Of a stretch of 64,000 nucleotides of DNA, positions 57,640-64,000 are shown piece by piece. The stretch covers positions 80,159 to 144,158 of the forward strand of contig NW_027331413.1 in NCBI RefSeq assembly GCF_022965805.1, read 5' to 3'. Source of the DNA: Primulina eburnea. Taxonomy: Eukaryota; Streptophyta; Magnoliopsida; Lamiales; Gesneriaceae. How positions within the stretch are numbered: the stretch's first letter is position 1; each line of letters begins with the position of its first letter. The notes below the pieces were generated by a model. It saw nothing but the letters and a program-made list of their open reading frames with translations, did no database searches and was not told the origin of the DNA. The translations under genes and the position numbers were made by a program.

Positions 57640-60600
57640 AACACCTTCGTAGGTGTTAGAACCGATCCATCACAAAGGTTAAGTGAGAAGCTCAAGGAAA
57701 GCACTTAAAGGCAGCTTCAGGATAAACATATTTTAGAGGAATAGCCTGTAGCTCACTTCTGGAAGTGTTCCCGTATATGAATAGGCGGGAAGCGAAGAAA
57801 CTACTCAACGGTGTGAGCCGGGTTTGTCGTTAGCTGTCGAAGTAGGGGGAGAGGAAAGTCCTGAAGACTATAGCTCAGTCGAAGTGAATCTAGAAGGATA
57901 AGTTGATCACCTTCCAAGTAGGAATAGATTCTATGAGTCGTGATCCAGTTAAGATAAGAGGCATTTCTAGCATTGAAAATCCCTATTCTTATTGAATAGT
58001 GAAAATAACTAGTTGAACATACCTATTCTTTTCAAGACTAGCCTCTTCTTATCGAAAAGAAGGGTCCGAAGAAGACAGAACAGGCCATCCTTCTCATCCC
58101 CGTAAGACAGTAGAGCGCGGTGAAACAATTCCGTCGTTCAGTCGAAGGGGACAGGTTAGCAGCTTCAGGATAACCCGAGCAGTGAAACAGAAGTAGGGTT
58201 CAGGCCAATCGATCCAATTTCTCTTATACGGCTGGGTTCTAAACCAAAAAAGGCATTTGAGAAAGAGAAATTCTGGTATTGCATATAGAAGGAAATGAGA
58301 ATAGCTCCAGTTGAAGAAGCTGCGATTGTTAACGTCTGTAAAGGGGGCGAAGTAACCCGAGGGATAAGCGTGGCCATGGATGACTGTAAGACCACCGTTG
58401 AGTTTGGAAAACATCGAAAGGACTCTCTCTCCCATTAAAAATCGATATGCCAGCCATCCAGTAAGGCGATCTCGCTTTCCATAATCTTTGGTGCAGTCAT
58501 AGTAGCGCCGGCCGGAAGTACATCAAGAGTGATCTAATGAGAAACTTAGCTTAGAGCGTGGCCGTATAAGAGATCTTTTTCCTTCACCTTCCCTATTTGA
58601 GTAAGATTCGAATTGAATTCCGGGGCTTAGAAGAAAGCTTCAACAAAGCATGGAATTCCCTTGTCGTACCTTCAACCGGAAAGTCTTTGGGCTGACTTGC
58701 TTATCGATCTTCCCCACTCTCTTTCTGTAGAAATGGAATCTCAGGTTGAACTTAACTTATTCAATGGATTGTGGGTCAGTCAAGTAACGAGGAATGCCAG
58801 TAGGAGTTTCCGTCCGTAGTGAACGTGAACCTTGAAAGCAGTCTAGGAGCTGCTTGCCCAGTCAGAAAGCTAGGATCAGTCTCTGTCCACTCTAAAGTAA
58901 GGAAGCCCCGTCTCAGGCGAAGGTTGCTCCGTATTCTCTTCTTTCATAGAGCCTCTCCCCGTGGAGGAATGAATGAGCTCATCTCGTTAAGAATGAGGAG
59001 CGAATGATCAAATCAAGTTCCAATCTCAGTCTAAGTTACCCAAGATCCAGTAAATATAGGAGGAATTTCTAAGATAGGTACGTTGTCAGCGAGAGTAATA
59101 TTCCATATTACTTTAAATAGGCGATCTCTTCCATGTGAAATGAAAGGGGCAAGCCCCGGTCAGTCGTCGAAGGGGTAATGTCATTCTGTTATTTTATCCC
59201 CTGTTATAGGCGCAATTCGTGGGCAAAGGCGTAGAGCTCAACAAAGACAGTCTCGGCTCAAAAGAAAGTAAGATCCAAAAAATAATAAGAATATTGAATA
59301 TGAGTAGGAAGAAGTGGGCTTTCGTCCTACCTTGCCTTGCTAACGGTAGCCCTTCTTCCGGTTATTCTGCCTCTCTCTAAGTGAATTTCTGATTCAATCG
59401 ATTCGATTCTCGTTCTCACCCTCGAGTCGGGAGAGACCTTGAGAACAGTTCCAGCATCATCCTATGTTGAAGAAGGCTTTGTCTCGTCCCTTCCCATGGT
59501 AGGCTAAACCGGAAAGAGAGAGCAGTCATCACATCTGCGCTCTAAGTCAAGCTTTAAAGCAAGAAAGACCTCTTCCCCCGCATCAAGAGGAAGGAGGGAG
59601 AGTCGAATCCCACAGGTACTTTATTTACTAATTAAAGACGGCCTGCAGTAGATAGAGGTGATTGGTTACTTCTTTCAAGCAGCAATTCCGAGAGAAAGAT
59701 CACTGCTAAAGCGAAAAGCGGAAGCAGATATTCCACTATATGAAATATACTTGAGCAAGAAGAGCAGGAGTAGCTACAGATTCGTCCACTTTTTTCTACC
59801 TATTTCTTTTCACAGCTACTGGTTCTACCCTTTCATATTCTTTCTAACCTCAAGTGCCTATGTGCACGAATACATTCTTTGCATAAAGACTTTGTAAGCC
59901 TATTATAAAAAAAATTCCCAATCCAAATCTTTTTCCCGTCCCCATCCCCGGAGCCGAAGGTGACTCGCTAGCCTTTCTTAAAGAAGTGTATTCTTCCTTC
60001 AGGGCTTCTTGCTTTGTGACTGAAATCTACTCTATTGACTGATATTGATTATCCTATTTCAACGTGAAAGTCTATGAAAGAGGAGCTATTCTTCTTCTAT
60101 AGAAAAGTATCTCTTTATTCTTCAATTCCTACCTCGGGGATTTCCCCTCTTCTTGTGAGCATGAAAGCAGGAGACTCTTTCTTATTCTTAGTGAAGCTTG
60201 CCCCTTAGGGATCATGCACGTGCTTTTTTGAATCAGAAAGAGCCATTTACCCTTGATCCGAGATCCACATCCACATCCACTACCTTAGCCTTCTGCCCGA
60301 ATTTGTAATTGATTCAACAAGAGCAATCACCCTTTTTGAAAGACGACTTGGGAGCTAGTCTTTCTTCTTACCCTTTAGCTATTCTATTCTTCCCCTCGAT
60401 CGAAGATGGCACATGGGAAGTCGTTCAAAGGACTTTCTGCTTTAGCTTTCAATCACATGTTGATGAAAAAAGATTTTCCCATGACATATTCAATTCAATA
60501 AATGGGTATTCACTCGATTGAGGGTGATAGCCTTTTTTATACTTCTTCTTAGCGAATTCCTTCTTAACCGGCGGAGTTCCTCTATTCAATCCTTTTCCTT

Positions 60601-60761
60601 CTTCTTGTTGCTAGATATCTCGTTCGTACATATCTTATCTTTGTTGCCCGGGCCTCTAGTGAGTTACAGACAGAGTTCGGAAAGGTCAAATCTTTGATGA
60701 TTCCATCATCTATGATTGAGTTGCGAAAAGTTCTGTATAGGTATCCTACATCTGAACCGAA
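57640..60761. other. Probable mitochondrial DNA insertion (NUMT)
   Basis: About 3.1 kb of clearly different composition: more GC, balanced, rich in short purine tracts (gaaagaaagc, aagaagg) and with no retrotransposon motifs. This texture is typical of plant mitochondrial intergenic DNA. I did not recognise any standard mitochondrial gene. Open stretches at 58435-58094 (minus, 113 codons), 59658-59897 and 60309-60521 match nothing I know. The left boundary is approximate and the right end runs into the assembly gap. Confidence 0.5.
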
Positions 60762-61536
60762 NNNNNNNNNNNNNNNNNNNNNNNNNNNNNNNNNNNNNNN
60801 NNNNNNNNNNNNNNNNNNNNNNNNNNNNNNNNNNNNNNNNNNNNNNNNNNNNNNNNNNNNNNNNNNNNNNNNNNNNNNNNNNNNNNNNNNNNNNNNNNNN
60901 NNNNNNNNNNNNNNNNNNNNNNNNNNNNNNNNNNNNNNNNNNNNNNNNNNNNNNNNNNNNNNNNNNNNNNNNNNNNNNNNNNNNNNNNNNNNNNNNNNNN
61001 NNNNNNNNNNNNNNNNNNNNNNNNNNNNNNNNNNNNNNNNNNNNNNNNNNNNNNNNNNNNNNNNNNNNNNNNNNNNNNNNNNNNNNNNNNNNNNNNNNNN
61101 NNNNNNNNNNNNNNNNNNNNNNNNNNNNNNNNNNNNNNNNNNNNNNNNNNNNNNNNNNNNNNNNNNNNNNNNNNNNNNNNNNNNNNNNNNNNNNNNNNNN
61201 NNNNNNNNNNNNNNNNNNNNNNNNNNNNNNNNNNNNNNNNNNNNNNNNNNNNNNNNNNNNNNNNNNNNNNNNNNNNNNNNNNNNNNNNNNNNNNNNNNNN
61301 NNNNNNNNNNNNNNNNNNNNNNNNNNNNNNNNNNNNNNNNNNNNNNNNNNNNNNNNNNNNNNNNNNNNNNNNNNNNNNNNNNNNNNNNNNNNNNNNNNNN
61401 NNNNNNNNNNNNNNNNNNNNNNNNNNNNNNNNNNNNNNNNNNNNNNNNNNNNNNNNNNNNNNNNNNNNNNNNNNNNNNNNNNNNNNNNNNNNNNNNNNNN
61501 NNNNNNNNNNNNNNNNNNNNNNNNNNNNNNNNNNNN
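60762..61536. other. Assembly gap (775 N)
   Basis: Unbroken run of N between the mitochondrial-like block and an LTR fragment. Reading frames spanning it are meaningless. Confidence 1.
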
Positions 61537-63440
61537 TTTAAGGTCTAGGAAATTCGAACTATGTAACCCGACTGCATTCAATCTAGGGTTTTATTTTAAA
61601 ATATGTGTTTAATAATTTTTATGCATTTCATGCATGATAATTGCATGGTTAGGGTTTATTTCAGGATTATTGTTAAGTTTTACGCATTAGGGTGTTTAAA
61701 TGCATTTCGCGCTAGAACGAGTAACCGAGACTAGGGGATAATCAAAAAAATATTTTATTGAATAATTATTTAATTATTTAATATATGGTGTAATTAAGTT
61801 TGATTTTTGAAAATGGGCCCTAGTTGGGTATTTTTACTCGTCAGGTTATATTTTTAGCCGGTAAGCTTATTTTATCGATTCAGAGGACTTTTTGAGGGTT
61901 CGAGAAATTCTTTCTAAAACATATCTAAACAAAATATTTTTCAAGAGTTTTATTGGACTTGATGAGTTTATTTTAGTACTTACTGGGACCAAAACCCTTT
62001 TAATCCATTTAATTTTTAATTAGGGCCCATTAGTGCACAAATTTCCTACTTAAACATAACCTAATCAAACCCTAAACCTAATACACCCCCTTGGCCGACC
62101 CACTCCCTCATTCAGCAGCATCCACCTTCGAAAATTAGCAGAGTTTTCTCCACATTATGGGTGGCTTGTGGTCGTGTGCGTCATGTGGTTTGCATAGGGC
62201 TGTGAGCTAGGGTTAGGTCGGTCCAAGATGGTCCTAAGGTGGGCTAAGACGGGTTGGATTAAGGCTGGTTCGAGTTGGTAGGGCCTAGGGTCGAAAGTTT
62301 GAAGGCGTAAAGCGTTAGAGTTGTAGGTTGCAACGCGCTGGAACTTTTCCAGAAACTTCCAAGTTTGTTTCATGAGTCATAAGTGGGCTGGTATGAGTGG
62401 TTTAGAGGATGGTCATGTAGGTTCGAGTCATGGTTTTAGTTGGGAGAAATTTGGTTAAGTTAGAGTTGATTCGGGTTAAAACTGGAACCTCGGTCCAAGT
62501 TTTAAAACGAATCATATAAGTTTTGAAATGAGCTCGAGTTTACGTCTAAGAATTGCTTGTAAATATGTCTTAAGTTTTTATATGGAGTTTGGTTGGCTTC
62601 GGGTCGAAATTTAGAGGTCCAGGGGTAATACGATCATTTTAGGTTTCTAGGGGCAAAATGATCATTTTGCACCGCAGTCTAGTTTTTAGTCCTGGCAGCG
62701 CCCTAAACATGATTTGACATGTTTTAAATGCTTATTTTATCACGAATATGACTTTTTCTGTAATTATGGATAATAAGTTGCATGCTTGATTTTAAGGAAA
62801 ATTTACTTATATGCATGGTTTTATTAATTGATGAGAATATGATGGCATGTTTTTGAAGGAAGGGAATTGGTTGTGACTAATACGAATATGTTAATACGAT
62901 GATATGTCAGGCCAAGGCTCCGTGGATGGGTAATATTGTTGCTGATGTCCCCGTCGTCGGGTACCGCAGTTACACGTAGATGGATCCATCGCCTAATACG
63001 ATGATACGCAAGTCATAGCTAATGAACGGAATTCAAATTAAGAAAACAAACATGTATATGTTGATATGTTGAGTTATGTTATGAAAATTTCTATGTTTTA
63101 GAAAGTCATGATTATGTTTACGATTTTGTAAGTTCATGAAATGTATCTTTCGTACAATTTTTTTCATTGTTTCTTGTTATGTATATGTATTTGCTATAAC
63201 GTTACAGGTGTGTTGAGTCTTTAGACTCACTAGGTATGAATGATGCAGGTGAGTATGTTGATTAGGATATTGGAGGTGTACCCGAGGACTTTACTTCTCC
63301 AGCACAACATGTTTATGAGATAGGAGTGTTTGGATATTTTCAAACTATGTATTTTTGATGTTGATGATTCAACATGAGTTTTGAGAATATTTTTACTGTA
63401 GTGATTTTCTGTATCGGGTTTATCTAATAAAAATCTAAAT
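61537..63440 (+). repeat. Tekay-type LTR fragment L
   Basis: Contains GAGTCTTTAGACTC with the following 'cactag...gatgcaggtgag' block at 63215-63246, followed by 'acccgaggac' as in LTRs C and D. The rest resembles the layout of fragment F (AT-rich start, a GC-richer middle at 62080-62500). It is cut by the gap on the left and ends near 63440 without a clear TG/CA terminus. Short open frames at 62155-62373 and 63230-63457 are not convincing genes. Confidence 0.6.
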
Positions 63441-64000
63441 ATTATTAATAGATGCAAACCATGTACTTACCTAAACTTCGCTAAAGTTATACGCCTTCCG
63501 AACAATATAAACATTCAACGATGCGTCTCTAATGATCTATAATTCTAGTCCCTCTCCCGAGTTGTAGAATTAATCAGACAACATACAATTTATGGCCAGT
63601 AAATTGCAATGAAATAAACAGAGATAACACAATTAAACAAGAGCGGAGTTCAATCAAATAAATTACTGTGTCAAATCAACAAGGCTACATCATTCTCTAG
63701 AATAGAAAATTAGTTCATCACGAAATCCAAGCGAAAACAAGACATGTTCAACGTTTTAGATATCGCAACACATTAAAATAAAGAAGCGGAAGAAGAGATG
63801 GCAAATCAGAAGTGGCATCTCCGTCCCCGGATTCGTTGTTCTTCGTCTTTGTGATATCTCTTTGTCCGTCTTCTCCGGTTGTGCGTGTGTTCTGCGGCTC
63901 TCGTGTGTCAATTTCTCTCACGGCGGCTCGATCCCCGAGTGTTTATTTCCCAAGGCGGCTGATTCCGTTTCTGACCTAGCTTGCGGCTATTTGTAATTTT
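63441..64000. other. Unassigned right end
   Basis: Changes texture near 63440. The minus strand reads like a retrotransposon or gene leader: pyrimidine-rich tracts near 63780-63900 and no frame of note. I could not assign a family. Confidence 0.3.

Noticed and set aside
58094..58435. Mitochondrial or host protein gene of 113 codons on the minus strand
   Set aside because: Not recognised as any standard mitochondrial gene; an overlapping alternative frame of similar length exists, as is common in non-coding mitochondrial DNA.
59600..59625. Possible tRNA T-arm ('gagtcgaatccc')
   Set aside because: No matching acceptor stem, anticodon arm or D-arm upstream.
60694..61612. Long frames of nearly 300 codons
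   Set aside because: Almost entirely composed of N from the assembly gap.

Overview
This window is repeat-filled nuclear DNA from a flowering plant, most likely a eudicot, and probably pericentromeric heterochromatin. I found no convincing host protein gene, rRNA or tRNA gene. Almost everything is LTR retrotransposon: chromodomain Ty3/gypsy elements (Tekay/Del-like, with an initiator-Met tRNA primer site), Athila-like Ty3/gypsy elements (Asp-tRNA-type primer site and a D-L-G-A protease), and one Ty1/copia element resembling the Sirevirus lineage. I cannot name the species from this sequence.

Layout. 1-1519 is a minus-strand Tekay LTR (A) sitting in the gag of a decayed Athila-like element (G, 1520-3984). 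3985-5184 is a minus-strand LTR fragment (F). At 5187 a plus-strand Tekay element (D) begins. Its LTR is interrupted by the copia element (6052-33375), and its gag (34146-34317 and 51101-51569) is interrupted by another element and then cut off. The copia element carries Tekay element C (13668-31816), inserted into an extra open reading frame downstream of pol. C carries minus-strand Tekay element J (17071-25400) inserted in its gag. D's gag carries Tekay element B (34318-51095), and B's gag carries the related element K (37190-45460). Four insertions have intact 5-bp target duplications: GAAGA, TTATG, CATGG and AATAC. With the inserted copies removed, the interrupted reading frames join across the junctions.

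To the right, a minus-strand Tekay element (E, 51570-54300) interrupts D's gag and is itself fused at 54300 to the protease end of an Athila-like element (H, 54301-57441). 57640-60761 looks like an insertion of plant mitochondrial DNA and runs into a 775-base assembly gap. 61537 to about 63440 is part of another Tekay-type LTR, and the last 560 bases are unassigned.

The most interesting observations are: (1) five Tekay LTRs carry different GC-rich self-complementary repeat arrays placed directly upstream of a TATA-rich stretch; (2) elements B and K keep gag but have a shrunken, non-coding pol, suggesting a gag-only non-autonomous family; (3) the copia element has an antisense reading frame with its own TATA box plus a sense-strand extra frame; (4) amber codons recur at the same two positions (the gag/protease boundary, and just before the integrase catalytic Glu) in different elements; (5) Tekay insertions repeatedly land in gag. 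Most broken codons look like C-to-T (or G-to-A) changes, as expected of methylated, silenced DNA.
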